Part shown: piece after piece, positions 42,275 to 52,800 of the stretch | Layout of the letters: each line of letters starts with the position of its first letter | Numbering within the stretch: the stretch's first letter is position 1 | Assembly (NCBI GenBank): GCA_049585795.1 | Contig: JBAVAQ010000007.1 | Coordinates: 423,513 to 487,512 of the forward strand | Reading direction: 5' to 3' | Source of the DNA: JABDBE01 sp049585795 | GTDB taxonomy: Bacteria; Acidobacteriota; Terriglobia; Terriglobales; Acidobacteriaceae | Length of the DNA stretch: 64,000 nucleotides | The notes under the pieces: model-generated | Database searches by the model: none | What the model was told of the DNA's origin: nothing | The model's input: only the letters and a program-made list of their open reading frames with translations | Position numbers and translations under genes: made by a program

Positions 42275-43441
42275 TTACAGGCCGATTCGCGGCTCAGGAG
42301 GCTTTTCCGAGAGATGTAGCGAGATAAATTCCCGATTCTGCGCCTGGTCAAAGACCCGGTGGGGAAACAGGCGTTTGGCCAAAATGCGAATGCCGCCGAA
42401 GGCCACGCCGGCGACCAGAGCGAACCCAATAATGATGAAACACAGAATGATCACGTTCACCAACAGGTTTGCGAGGTTATCTTTTTTGGTGAAATACGTG
42501 TTCTCATTCCACGTCACATTGGCATCGTAATTTACCGAAGCCAGGAGCGATTTGGCTTCGGCTTGCGATATGGGACCCGATACGACCACGACGATCGGAC
42601 CGGTGCGCTTGCCAAAGACTGGGCCTGGAAGAATGGGGTTCGCGCCAGCAGGAGGAGTGTTGCCGGAAGCTTTTGAACTCGGCGAGTTCGCTGCCTCGAT
42701 TCGTCGCAGATGCGAGGCTGCAATCTGCGGTGTGGGATAGGCGATCAAGGTCAAAGTCGCTTCGCCGCCCGAACTGTTGTAATTTCCAATCACTACTTCC
42801 GCGCCAGCGTTGAAGTCCACGAGCTCGGCGGGAATTGGAGCGTCCAGGTTCTGCAATGCTGCCGGCCCGACCACGTACTTCGCGCTGTTCTTTACGTAGG
42901 ATTGTGTTGGCAGATAGGCAGGCAGCCCGGGCAAATTGCGCGTATTGCCCGGTGGCAAGGGAAGGCCGTCTGCCAACTCCCGCAGTTCAGCCGCAGACAT
43001 CGCCGACAGCTTTTGAAAAACGGCGTCGACCAGAATGTTGCCACGATAAAACAAAACGCGTTCGTTCAGCGAGGCAGCTCCATCGCCAATCTTCTCCCTC
43101 AGCATGGGCGGCGTTTTGTAATAAGTGTAGGCGCCGTAGGCGCCGCTGGCATCCTCGAAACGGGCTGCTTTCAAGCTCAGCTTACGCCCATCATCGCGCG
43201 TATAGGTGGCTGATTCGAATCCGGTGAATCCGTATTCTTTGAGAACCGCTGCGTTGACCGGATCGGCGACGGCGGGATCGTTGCTGGTTTGCGATGAGCC
43301 CGAAATCTGCCATCCGCCGAACTCTTTCGGAAGGATCGTGGCGGCAGGAGCAGCCCCTTTCGCCGACGTAAGCCCGGACAACGAGACGACGAGCAGTGAG
43401 ATGAAAACCAAAAGACCGGGAATCAGCTTGAAAAGCTTCAT
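42275..43441 (-). CDS. Secreted/membrane DUF6599-like protein
   Basis: The 388-aa protein has a signal peptide (MKLFKLIPGLLVFISLLVVSLSG), a repeated alpha/beta domain and one C-terminal membrane helix (LLVNVIILCFIIIGFALVAGVAFGG). It contains ILPKEFGGWQISGSSQTSN and TYTRDDGRKLSLKAARFEDASGAYGAYTYY, the layout of the acidobacterial DUF6599 family. A cell-envelope role is likely. The ribosome site for ATG 43441 is weak. Confidence 0.7.
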   Translation of the reverse strand: MKLFKLIPGLLVFISLLVVSLSGLTSAKGAAPAATILPKEFGGWQISGSSQTSNDPAVADPVNAAVLKEYGFTGFESATYTRDDGRKLSLKAARFEDASGAYGAYTYYKTPPMLREKIGDGAASLNERVLFYRGNILVDAVFQKLSAMSAAELRELADGLPLPPGNTRNLPGLPAYLPTQSYVKNSAKYVVGPAALQNLDAPIPAELVDFNAGAEVVIGNYNSSGGEATLTLIAYPTPQIAASHLRRIEAANSPSSKASGNTPPAGANPILPGPVFGKRTGPIVVVVSGPISQAEAKSLLASVNYDANVTWNENTYFTKKDNLANLLVNVIILCFIIIGFALVAGVAFGGIRILAKRLFPHRVFDQAQNREFISLHLSEKPPEPRIGL

Positions 43442-43532
43442 GAAGACCAAGTAGGCAGGGAAGCACCAAATCCCCTTTAGTTAGACTACCGGGGAGGCGG
43501 GAAAGTTTCCAGAGCGGGCGGCCCGGCTTCAC

Positions 43533-44291
43533 TCAAACTGCCAGGTATCCTCCATCAACCGGGAACACCGATCCCGTGACCCAAGCAGACTCGTCGCTGG
43601 CGAGGTAGACGGCCATGCCCGCAACGTCCTCCGGCTGGCCGAGGCGGCCTATGGGGTGCACAGCGATCCGTTCTGACCGGACCGAAGCCGGGTTGGGGGC
43701 TTTGCTGATTACGGCCGCGGTGAGATCGGTCTCGACGAACGACGGGCAAATGGCATTCACCCGGATGTGTTCGTGTCCGTGGTCGATTGCCATGCACTTC
43801 GTGAGTAGCACCACAGCGCCTTTTGAAGCCGCATATGCAGCCCGGTTGCGCGCTCCGTTGATTCCTAGAACCGAAGCCATGTTGACAATGGATCCGCCCT
43901 CAGCTTTTCGCAGCGCAGGAAGTACGCTGCGGGAGAGCAGCCAGAGGCCGCGAACATTCACGTTGAAGGTCTCGTCCCACTGTTCGGGTGTGATCTGTTC
44001 GGCAGTTCCAATGTGAAGCACGCCTGCATTGTTCAGCAAGACATTGACGCTACCGAAGTGTGCCACGGTTTGGTCGATGACGCGAGCGACTTCGGAAGGG
44101 TTGCAGACATCCGCCGCGAGGACGAGGACAGAGTCGCCGATCTCGCGCGCCGTTTCTTGGAGCCGATCCTGGCGGCGGCCGACCAAGGCAACCTGAGCGC
44201 CTTCACAGGCTAAAGCAATTGCACAAGCGCGGCCGATGCCGCTTCCCGCTCCGGTAACGATTGCGATTTTGTCCTTAAGTCGGGTTCCCAC
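43533..44291 (-). CDS. SDR-family oxidoreductase
   Basis: The 252-aa protein is a classical short-chain dehydrogenase/reductase. It has the cofactor motif TGAGSGIGRA at residues 14-23, LLNNAGVLHIG, catalytic Ser in NMASVLG and Tyr-x3-Lys in YAASKGAVVLLTK, and a C-terminal VTGSVFPVDGGYLAV. An NAD(P)-dependent alcohol or ketone reaction is expected, substrate unknown. It lies next to cydB on the same strand, without clear functional link. Confidence 0.85.
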   Translation of the reverse strand: MGTRLKDKIAIVTGAGSGIGRACAIALACEGAQVALVGRRQDRLQETAREIGDSVLVLAADVCNPSEVARVIDQTVAHFGSVNVLLNNAGVLHIGTAEQITPEQWDETFNVNVRGLWLLSRSVLPALRKAEGGSIVNMASVLGINGARNRAAYAASKGAVVLLTKCMAIDHGHEHIRVNAICPSFVETDLTAAVISKAPNPASVRSERIAVHPIGRLGQPEDVAGMAVYLASDESAWVTGSVFPVDGGYLAV

Positions 44292-44319
44292 GCGGAAACT
44301 AGTGTAAACGATACCTCAG

Positions 44320-45360
<1,041 letters not shown>

Positions 45361-45383
45361 AAATCCTTTAAATTCGAGATCCT

Positions 45384-46721
45384 CTAGTGCGCAGCTGCCG
45401 GCTCCGCGGCCGGTCCGTTTTCAATCTCACGCCGGACGAGAAACAGGAAAAGAATTCCCAGCACCATGTACATGCCCATGAATCCCAGCAGGGTGAACAT
45501 GCCATTCCCGGCTGACACGGTTTTGGAATACCCATCCGCCGTCAGCATCAAGCCGTAGACCAGCCAAGGTTGGCGGCCCAACTCCGCGGTCATCCATCCT
45601 GCGGTATTCGCTATGTACGGGAAAGGCAGGCTCAGCAGCAAAATCCACAACATCCAGCGCGCGTCGAACAGCTTACCGCGCCACAGCAGAAAAGCGGACA
45701 CGACCATAATCGCGATGAAGATCGTGCCCAGCCCCACCATAATGTGGTAGCTGTAGTAAAGCAGCGGAATGTTCTGTGGCCACAGCCGCTCGGGGAAGGA
45801 GTTGAGACCTTCCACGTTCGCCTCCCAACGCCGGTAAGTGAGGAAGCTGAGCGCTCTGGGAACCAGCAGGGGATTGTCAATTTTGCGAACTTCGACATCA
45901 GGCTGGCCGATTATGACAAGCGGTGCGCCCGGTTGGCCGTTAAACAACGCTTCCATCGCCGCCAGCGTGACCGGCTGGTACCGCGTTACCATCCGGCCTT
46001 GACCATCACCGGTAGGGAAAAGCTGCAGGATGCTGAAGATACAACCTGCCACGATACCGGTGCGCAGAAAAATCTGTCCGTGCTCCCGATATTTCTTGGA
46101 CAGGAGATAAAATGCCCCCACCGACGCCATCACGAAAGCGCCCGTGATCACCGCGCCGCTCATGTTGTGCGCATATTGCCACCACGCCCATGGGTTCAGC
46201 ATCAGCTCCCAGAAACTAGCGAGCTGTACGGAGCCGTCGGGTGCTCGCTCGTACCCCACGGGATTTTGCATCCAGGCGTCGGTCACGATGATGAAGTATC
46301 CCGAAAGCCAGGAACCCAGAAATACCGCGACCGCAGACCACCAGTGCGCGCGCGGGCTCAGCTTCTTTTCTCCGTAGAGGAACAGCCCGAGAAATGCCGA
46401 TTCCAGGAAGAAGGCAAACATGCCTTCCATGGCCAGAGTCTGGCCGATCACGCCGCCGGCAAAGCGTGAGAAATGCGACCAGTTGGTGCCGAACTGAAAT
46501 TCCATGGGAATGCCCGTCACCACCCCGAGGACGAAGTTGATGCCAAAAATGCGTGCCCAAAATCGTGCTGCCTGATTGTAAATTTCGTCCTTGCGCCGGA
46601 GCGCCAACGTCTTAAGCACGACGATCAGCGGCGCAAGCCCCATGGTGAGTTGGGGAAACAAATAGTGAAAGGTGACCGTGAAGGCGAAGTGCAGACGGTG
46701 AACCAGCAGCGCACTATCCAT
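45384..46721 (-). CDS. cydA: Cytochrome bd-type oxidase subunit I (CIO-like)
   Basis: The 445-aa protein has haem-ligand candidates His19 (TVTFHYLF), a His in WWQYAHNMSG and a Met near WMTAELGRQPW. The Q-loop is short and contains GDGQGRMVTRYQPVTLAAMEALF, with the QP signature seen in cyanide-insensitive oxidases rather than the long loop of E. coli CydA. It is first in cydAB. Confidence 0.95.
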   Translation of the reverse strand: MDSALLVHRLHFAFTVTFHYLFPQLTMGLAPLIVVLKTLALRRKDEIYNQAARFWARIFGINFVLGVVTGIPMEFQFGTNWSHFSRFAGGVIGQTLAMEGMFAFFLESAFLGLFLYGEKKLSPRAHWWSAVAVFLGSWLSGYFIIVTDAWMQNPVGYERAPDGSVQLASFWELMLNPWAWWQYAHNMSGAVITGAFVMASVGAFYLLSKKYREHGQIFLRTGIVAGCIFSILQLFPTGDGQGRMVTRYQPVTLAAMEALFNGQPGAPLVIIGQPDVEVRKIDNPLLVPRALSFLTYRRWEANVEGLNSFPERLWPQNIPLLYYSYHIMVGLGTIFIAIMVVSAFLLWRGKLFDARWMLWILLLSLPFPYIANTAGWMTAELGRQPWLVYGLMLTADGYSKTVSAGNGMFTLLGFMGMYMVLGILFLFLVRREIENGPAAEPAAAH

Positions 46722-46806
46722 GAAGAACGCTCATTTGAGTGTATGAAAAACCTACCCCAAATCGATAAGCACCCGCTGTGACGCCCGTCACACAAAAAGA
46801 ACTTCG

Positions 46807-47313
46807 CTAGCGCAGGCTGCTTCTCCTTCGATCGAGATGTTCCTGCCGTATCTGGCGGCGCCGTCCAGCATCGTCGTAACGGCGACGTTGATCGTCGGTT
46901 TCAGGAATCACCGCCGGAACCTGGATGCGGCGTCCCCCGGCATCGACGGCAACGAACGTTAAGTAGGCCGAGCTCACGTGCTTGCAATCATCCAAAATGT
47001 AGTTTTCCACCCAGGCCTTCACTCCCACTTCCATCGAACTGTGAAACACACGATTCACTGACGAACGGAGGATCACCAGGTCGCCAACATGCACCGGAAC
47101 CCAGAAATCCATATGATCGATCGCCGCCGTGACTACGTAGTTCCGGGCATGACGATGCGCGGCCATGGCTCCGGCGAGGTCAATCCAGTGCATCAGGCGT
47201 CCGCCGAGCAGCGCCCCGAGCGGATTGGCGTCGTTGGGTAAAACGATCTCGGCCATTTCAGACTGCGAATCGCGGACGGGGCGAGGCAATGCTGGTTCAT
47301 TGTTCTGGTTCAT
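46807..47313 (-). CDS. Acyl-CoA thioesterase, hotdog fold (YciA/ACOT-like)
   Basis: The 168-aa protein contains IVLPNDANPLGALLGGRLMHWID, with the Asn-Asp active-site region and GGRLMHWID helix. AAIDHMDFWVPVHVGDLV and VSSAYLTFVAVD follow, the hallmarks of the YciA/BACH single-domain thioesterases. It hydrolyses acyl-CoA. The C-terminal tail is Arg rich. It overlaps the upstream gene by four bases (ATGA). Confidence 0.85.
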   Translation of the reverse strand: MNQNNEPALPRPVRDSQSEMAEIVLPNDANPLGALLGGRLMHWIDLAGAMAAHRHARNYVVTAAIDHMDFWVPVHVGDLVILRSSVNRVFHSSMEVGVKAWVENYILDDCKHVSSAYLTFVAVDAGGRRIQVPAVIPETDDQRRRYDDAGRRRQIRQEHLDRRRSSLR

Positions 47314-47759
47314 GGATTTGGGCTCGAGGCAAGACCCGCCGGGGCGGGCTGGATTCTACGCACCAAGTACGACTGCAAATAACATTCCGCCATTTTCTGA
47401 AGGCGCGCGTCGGGATGAGAAGAAATCCATCGGCCGAGCGATAGATCGTATTCTAGGAATCCGTATCCCGCAGGCAGATGCCGCGCCTCGCGAACGAACC
47501 AAAGTTCCAGCTGGGTGCCACGATCGCGAGCGATGGAAAATCTCACTGCATCACAAGGGCGGTCCCCGGGTAAGCGCGAACAACCGGCAGCGTAACCAAG
47601 ATTACAGAATTCCCGCAGTTCCTGATTCGTCGGCTCTGCGCCCTCATGACCGGGAGCGGAACAACGACCAGTCCACCCGCTGCCCAAAGGCAGCCGCGAC
47701 GGATGAAGCCATCCCCCGTCGTCCAATTTGCTTGTCGGCATGAAGAATGGACACGCCAC
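47310..47759 (-). CDS. Cys-rich hypothetical protein upstream of the thioesterase
   Basis: The 149-aa protein has regularly spaced cysteines (MACPFFMPTSK, GRCSAPGHEG, FCNLGYAAGCSRLPGDRPCD), which suggests a bound metal or Fe-S cluster. A mixed C-terminal half follows. GTG at 47759 includes CPFF; ATG at 47741 would drop it. The ATGA overlap with the thioesterase suggests joint expression. No family recognised. Confidence 0.6.
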   Translation of the reverse strand: MACPFFMPTSKLDDGGWLHPSRLPLGSGWTGRCSAPGHEGAEPTNQELREFCNLGYAAGCSRLPGDRPCDAVRFSIARDRGTQLELWFVREARHLPAGYGFLEYDLSLGRWISSHPDARLQKMAECYLQSYLVRRIQPAPAGLASSPNP

Positions 47760-47923
47760 TCGCTAGAACCCCTTTTGATGGATGAAGGTATTGTACTCAG
47801 CAGAAGAATCGACCGCTAGTGTTGAAGACAATGCTCTCGCCAAATGGCTAGATCAATCCTGTAGTAATCTCGTATGAAGGTGTTCGGGTTGAGCGCTGAA
47901 AGCTGAGGGCTGAGAGCTGCTTT

Positions 47924-48232
47924 ATGGACCGAGTTGCAATGCTGACTGAAATTCTTTCGCAAAACCCCGACGACGCCTTCGCGCGTTACGGCCTCGCCAT
48001 GGAATACTCAAAAACCGGCGAAGTCGACCACGCTCTGGGGGAGTTCAGTAAATTGCTCTCCACGCATCCCGACTACACTGCCGGATATTTCATGGCGGCG
48101 CAGACCCTGGTCACCGCCAATCGCGTGGACGAAGCCAAGAAAATGCTGGTCGACGGAATCTCGTCGGCCCGGCGCACAAACAATGCTCACGCACAGTCGG
48201 AAATGACCGCCCTGCTGGACGAGTTGAAATAA
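47924..48232 (+). CDS. Small TPR-like protein
   Basis: The 102-aa protein contains two to three tetratricopeptide-like helical pairs: NPDDAFARYGLAMEYSKTGEVDHAL and HPDYTAGYFMAAQTLVTANRVDEAKKML. It is soluble and probably a protein-interaction module. It stands alone between a minus-strand group and the SDR gene that it meets tail to tail. Confidence 0.75.
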   Translation: MDRVAMLTEILSQNPDDAFARYGLAMEYSKTGEVDHALGEFSKLLSTHPDYTAGYFMAAQTLVTANRVDEAKKMLVDGISSARRTNNAHAQSEMTALLDELK

Positions 48233-48249
48233 TTAAGAGCTGCAGTGAT

Positions 48250-49056
48250 CTAATCGCGCTCTCGGGCCATCCGCACCATCGACCATTCCACGAATCCTGG
48301 GAACAGTTGATAGAGCTTGATCACTGGAATCATCGTCCACGGCACGACTACTTCCCGCTTCTGTTTCAAATACCCTTGCAATACGGCCCGGGCGACGCGT
48401 TCGGCGGTGATGCCTCGAACTCGCGCGGGCCGCACTTGCTTTAGTTCCGTGCCTTTTATCGCGTTCTTGCCGAATTCTGTGCGCACGTAACCGGGACACA
48501 CAGTCAGCACATTAATTCCGGCACTCTTTAGCTCGATGCGCGCACCCTTGCCCAACGCGTTCATGGCGAATTTGGTTGCACTATAAACCGCATGAAACGG
48601 AATTGGAATATGCCCAGCCACGCTCGATATGTTGATGATCGCTCCCGAGCCTTGCTGCTTCATCACGGGAATCACCGCCTGCATGGCCTCAACCGCGCCG
48701 AAGAAATTCGTCTCAAATGTTTCGCGAACCGCTGCCATATCCGCGTTTGTTACCGAACCTAATATTCCGTGGCCGGCGTTGTTGATCCACACATCGAGAC
48801 GCTGATAGTGGTGCAGGGTAAGACCAACCACGCGATCAATCTCCTCGCGGTTGCGCACGTCGCAGGCCAGTGCCAAGGTCCGTTCAGCATGGCCAACTCG
48901 CGCGCGGGCCGCCTCAGCGCGTTCGGCGTCGCGCGAGAGCAGCACCACGCTTGCCCCATGGTCAGTGAACAGCTTGGCAATCGCCTCGCCGATTCCCATC
49001 GACGCGCCAGTGATCACAACAACTTTTCCCGAGACTTCCATTCCACTCGATCCCAT
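48250..49056 (-). CDS. SDR-family oxidoreductase
   Basis: The 268-aa protein has TGASMGIGEA, DVWINNAGHG, IISS-type INISSVAGHIPIPFHAVYSATK with the catalytic Ser and Tyr-x3-Lys, and VCPGYVRTEF. These are typical of short-chain dehydrogenases/reductases. The tail (WTMIPVIKLYQLFPGFVEWSM) is hydrophobic and may touch the membrane. Substrate is unknown. ATG at 49041 (MEVSGKVVV) is an alternative start. Confidence 0.85.
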   Translation of the reverse strand: MGSSGMEVSGKVVVITGASMGIGEAIAKLFTDHGASVVLLSRDAERAEAARARVGHAERTLALACDVRNREEIDRVVGLTLHHYQRLDVWINNAGHGILGSVTNADMAAVRETFETNFFGAVEAMQAVIPVMKQQGSGAIINISSVAGHIPIPFHAVYSATKFAMNALGKGARIELKSAGINVLTVCPGYVRTEFGKNAIKGTELKQVRPARVRGITAERVARAVLQGYLKQKREVVVPWTMIPVIKLYQLFPGFVEWSMVRMARERD

Positions 49057-49172
49057 TTCGAGCTTCTATTCTCCTTGAGCGCCCAAGTCAAGCCCAGTTG
49101 AGGTCAAGCCCTGGCGTACAATTTTAAGAAATTCGCACCGTGCCTCGTCGCGAAGGATCCCGAGGGCTGTTC

Positions 49173-49784
49173 TTGAGCGCATTACTGCCACTGTTTCCGC
49201 TGGACCTGGTTTTGCTTCCGGGCACGCCACTGCCGCTGCACATTTTCGAACCGCGCTATCGCGAAATGATTTCCGAATGTCTCGACCGCAGCCAGCAATT
49301 CGGTGTACTTCGAGGCAAGGATCAAGAACTCGCCGAAATCGGCTGCACAGCGGAAATTCTCACCGTCACCAAGAAATATCCCGACGGACGGATGGACATC
49401 GTCACCGAAGGCCGGGCCCGCTTTGAGGTCATTCAACTGAACCAGGAACGCTCGTTCCTGCAGGGCGAGGTCCTCTATCTGCACGACGAGCCTGAGATCC
49501 CTTCGAAAGACGAAATAGCTCAAGCCATGAAACTTCACGGTGAAATTATGACGCTGGCCGGAGCTGAGCCAGAAAGATCCGCCGAGGTCGCGGAAGGGCG
49601 GCTCTCGTTTCACCTCGCAGGGTCACTTCCTCTCGATCTCGACTTCAAACAAGCATTGCTGGGGATGACTTCAGAAGCCGAGCGCCTGAGAGCTCTCATA
49701 TCGTTCTTCGACACCATCCTGCCCACCATGCGTCGCACCATGCACGTACGCCACAAAGCCGGCGGCAACGGCCACGCGGGATAA
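49173..49784 (+). CDS. LON N-terminal domain protein
   Basis: The 203-aa protein carries LLPLFPLDLVLLPGTPLPLHIFEPRYREM, the PUA-like substrate-binding domain of Lon, without ATPase or protease parts. Such stand-alone proteins may be adaptors or protein-quality factors. TTG at 49173 is preferred because GAGGG sits six bases upstream; an upstream in-frame GTG at 49140 is possible. Confidence 0.8.
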   Translation: MSALLPLFPLDLVLLPGTPLPLHIFEPRYREMISECLDRSQQFGVLRGKDQELAEIGCTAEILTVTKKYPDGRMDIVTEGRARFEVIQLNQERSFLQGEVLYLHDEPEIPSKDEIAQAMKLHGEIMTLAGAEPERSAEVAEGRLSFHLAGSLPLDLDFKQALLGMTSEAERLRALISFFDTILPTMRRTMHVRHKAGGNGHAG

Positions 49785-49841
49785 GTTGAAGGCAAGCGTA
49801 TAATCGGGCCAGAAGCAGTTCTCCCTGGGGGTTTTTCTATC

Positions 49842-51329
49842 ATGAGTCTTCCACGGACGCTCGGCGAGTTACGCCACAGTCCATTTTCTGAGCAACAACT
49901 GCGAAGCCGGCGCGTGAAGGATGAACTGCGCGACAATCTGATTGCGAAGCTTCGCCAGGGAGGGCCCATATTTCCCGGGATTGTCGGCTACGATGACACC
50001 GTGGTGCCCCAGATTATTAATGCCGTTCTTTCGCGTCATAATTTTATTCTGCTTGGACTTCGCGGCCAGGCCAAGAGCCGCATTCTGCGAGCTCTGACCA
50101 CGTTACTCGATGCGCAAACGCCCTACATTGGCGGTTGTGAAATTCACGACAATCCGTACGCGCCCATCTGCCGCCGCTGCCAGGACGAGATCGCCAAACT
50201 CGGTGATGAAACGCCAATCGCTTATTTGACCCCAGAGCATCGCTATGTGGAAAAGCTGGCCACGCCCGATGTCACCATTGCCGACCTGATCGGCGACATC
50301 GATCCCATCAAGGCCGCGCGGGGAGGCCACGAACTCGGCAGCGAAATGACCGTACATTACGGGTTGCTCCCACGCGCCAATCGCGGCATTTTCGCTATTA
50401 ACGAATTGCCTGATCTCGCCGGTAAGATTCAAGTTGGTCTTTTCAATATCATGCAGGAAGGCGACGTGCAAATTAAAGGTTATCCCATCCGTCTGCCCCT
50501 TGATGTCGCGCTCGTCTTCAGCGCCAATCCCGAGGATTACACCGCTCGCGGCAAAATCATTACCCCGCTGAAAGACCGCATCGGTTCCGAAATTCGCACC
50601 CACTATCCGGCTACGATTGAAGAGGGTATCGCGATCACCACGCAGGAATCCTGGACGCGCCGCGATGGATACAAACTGCACATCCCGAAATACGTGCAGG
50701 AGGTCATCGAGCGAATTGCCTTTACTGCGCGCGAAGACAAGAAAGTTGACAAGCGTTCGGGAGTGAGCCAGCGTCTGCCCATTTCGTGCATGGAAAACGT
50801 AATTTCGAACGCCGAGCGTCGCGCCATCCGGCACGACGAGAAGCTGGTCGTGCCGCGCATCGGAGATGTCTATGCGGCCATGCCCGCCATCACGGGCAAA
50901 CTTGAACTCGAATACGAAGGCGAAATGAAAGGCGCCGACCACGTGGGACGCGAGCTGATACGAACTGCCATCGCCAAGACGTACGACGGATATTTCAAAG
51001 GCACCGACATGAACCAGATCGTCCAGTGGTTCGACCTCGGCGGTGAGATTCAGTTGGCCGACATCGCCGGTGCGACTGAAGCGCTGCAATCGTTGCGCGG
51101 CATTCAAGGTCTGATGGAAAAATTGGTCAAGCTGAACGTTGGGCCAAAAGAGACGCCGGAGACGCAAGTCTCGGCGGCGGAGTTCGTGCTCGAAGGCCTC
51201 CACGCGCACAAACGCATCGGACGAAACGAAGAGCGCTTGTTCACTGCGGGAGAGAAACCGCCAAAGGTTGCGGAAAAGCCCTTCGAGCGAGAAGATCCGC
51301 CGTTCCGCGGCAGAAGGCCGTTTAATTAA
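49842..51329 (+). CDS. MoxR/magnesium-chelatase-like AAA+ ATPase
   Basis: The 495-aa protein has a P-loop FILLGLRGQAKSRILRAL (around 70-87), where the usual GxGK is GQAKS. A probable zinc finger follows (CEIHDNPYAPICRRCQDE), then RGIFAINELPDLAGKIQVGLF with Walker B, and a sensor-type VFSANPEDYTARG. It is related to MoxR/BchI ATPases that work with VWA partners. The next gene is such a partner, 78 bases downstream, so they probably form a chaperone-like pair. Confidence 0.8.
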   Translation: MSLPRTLGELRHSPFSEQQLRSRRVKDELRDNLIAKLRQGGPIFPGIVGYDDTVVPQIINAVLSRHNFILLGLRGQAKSRILRALTTLLDAQTPYIGGCEIHDNPYAPICRRCQDEIAKLGDETPIAYLTPEHRYVEKLATPDVTIADLIGDIDPIKAARGGHELGSEMTVHYGLLPRANRGIFAINELPDLAGKIQVGLFNIMQEGDVQIKGYPIRLPLDVALVFSANPEDYTARGKIITPLKDRIGSEIRTHYPATIEEGIAITTQESWTRRDGYKLHIPKYVQEVIERIAFTAREDKKVDKRSGVSQRLPISCMENVISNAERRAIRHDEKLVVPRIGDVYAAMPAITGKLELEYEGEMKGADHVGRELIRTAIAKTYDGYFKGTDMNQIVQWFDLGGEIQLADIAGATEALQSLRGIQGLMEKLVKLNVGPKETPETQVSAAEFVLEGLHAHKRIGRNEERLFTAGEKPPKVAEKPFEREDPPFRGRRPFN

Positions 51330-51407
51330 ATCAGAGCTCCTAGCTTCTAGCTGCCAGCTAGACCACCTAAGAGGTAAAGCTACGAGCTAGTGGCCAGCAG
51401 CTCCTTT

Positions 51408-52646
51408 ATGAAACGCATCCGCTACAGCAAATACGTCCCTGACCCTGCCGGCGAAATGAGCATGGAAGACCTGCTCAGCGCGCTCTCTGATTTTCTGCTA
51501 CAGAGCGGATTCCAGAATTATCTCTACGACGATTTCGGCGATGGCGAGCAGACCCTGGATGATCTGCGCCGCGCAATTGAGCAAGCGTTGCTTGATAGCG
51601 ATCTGCTGGATGAAGAAATGCGTCAGCAACTCCAGCAAATGCAAATGGAAGGCACGCTCGACGAACTCATCGATCAACTGATCCAACGCATGCAGCAGGA
51701 GGATTACATCAGTATCGATCAGCCTCACGATCCTGCGCGCCAGTCCGGCGTCGGCGGGCAAGTGGGCGAGGCGCAGCAGCAGGTGAAGTTCGAAATTACC
51801 GACAAGAGCCTGGATTTTCTCGGCTTCAAGACCCTGCGCGATCTCATGGGATCGCTGGGAAAATCAAGCTTCGGACGCCACGACACTCGCGACATGGCTA
51901 CCGGCATCGAAGCCAGCGGCGCATCCCGTCAATATGAATTCGGCGACACGCTCAATCTCGACATTACCGCTACGCTGTCCAGCGCCATTCAGCGCGAGGG
52001 CATGAAGCTCCCCCTGAACATCGAATATTCCGACCTGCAAGTGCATCAGTGCGAATATCAATCTTCGTGCGCCACCGTGCTCATGCTCGACTGCTCGCAC
52101 TCCATGATTCTCTACGGCGAAGATCGCTTCACTCCGGCAAAGAAAGTCGCCATGGCGCTCTCGCACCTGATTCGCACCCAATACCCGGGCGATTCTCTAT
52201 CGTTGATCCTGTTCCATGACTCAGCCGAAGAAGTTCCGCTTTCGCAATTGGCGCGCGTGAAAGTCGGCCCGTATTACACCAACACCCGCGAAGGTCTGCG
52301 TCTTGCGCAGCGCATTCTGCAACGCCAGCGCAAAGACATGAAGCAGATTGTCATGATCACCGACGGCAAGCCGTCCGCGCTGACCCTCGAAGACGGACGC
52401 ATCTACAAAAACGCCTTCGGCCTCGATCCGTTAGTCGTCAGTCAGACGCTCGAAGAAGTTTCCAAGTGCAAGCGCGCTGGGGTCTTGATCAACACGTTCA
52501 TGCTAGCGTCGGATTACGGTCTGGTGCAGTTCGTGCAGAAAGTAACAGAAATGTGCCGCGGCAAAGCCTACTTCACCACGCCCTACACGCTGGGCCAGTA
52601 TCTGCTGATGGATTACATGTCGCGGAAGACCAAAACCATCCACTAA
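51408..52646 (+). CDS. VWA-domain protein, partner of the MoxR-like ATPase
   Basis: The 412-aa protein has an acidic, helical N-terminal half (Gln/Asp/Glu rich, LLDEEMRQQLQQMQMEGTLDEL). A C-terminal von Willebrand A domain follows with the MIDAS start VLMLDCSHSMILYGED and a second metal site VMITDGKPSAL. ATG at 51408 begins MKRIRYSKYVPDP. It is thought to act as substrate adaptor for the upstream ATPase; the target is unknown. Confidence 0.8.
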   Translation: MKRIRYSKYVPDPAGEMSMEDLLSALSDFLLQSGFQNYLYDDFGDGEQTLDDLRRAIEQALLDSDLLDEEMRQQLQQMQMEGTLDELIDQLIQRMQQEDYISIDQPHDPARQSGVGGQVGEAQQQVKFEITDKSLDFLGFKTLRDLMGSLGKSSFGRHDTRDMATGIEASGASRQYEFGDTLNLDITATLSSAIQREGMKLPLNIEYSDLQVHQCEYQSSCATVLMLDCSHSMILYGEDRFTPAKKVAMALSHLIRTQYPGDSLSLILFHDSAEEVPLSQLARVKVGPYYTNTREGLRLAQRILQRQRKDMKQIVMITDGKPSALTLEDGRIYKNAFGLDPLVVSQTLEEVSKCKRAGVLINTFMLASDYGLVQFVQKVTEMCRGKAYFTTPYTLGQYLLMDYMSRKTKTIH

Positions 52647-52800
52647 AGTGGCGTGAGTCAGAAGTTCATTCAATAAACCGTGTCATCCCGACCGGAGCGA
52701 AGCAAGGCGAGCGCAGTGGAGGGAATTTCGCCAGTCCTCACACACGTAGCCCTCAGCTATGCTGCCGTGCTTTACAAGCGAAGGTGAAAACTCGCGCCCG

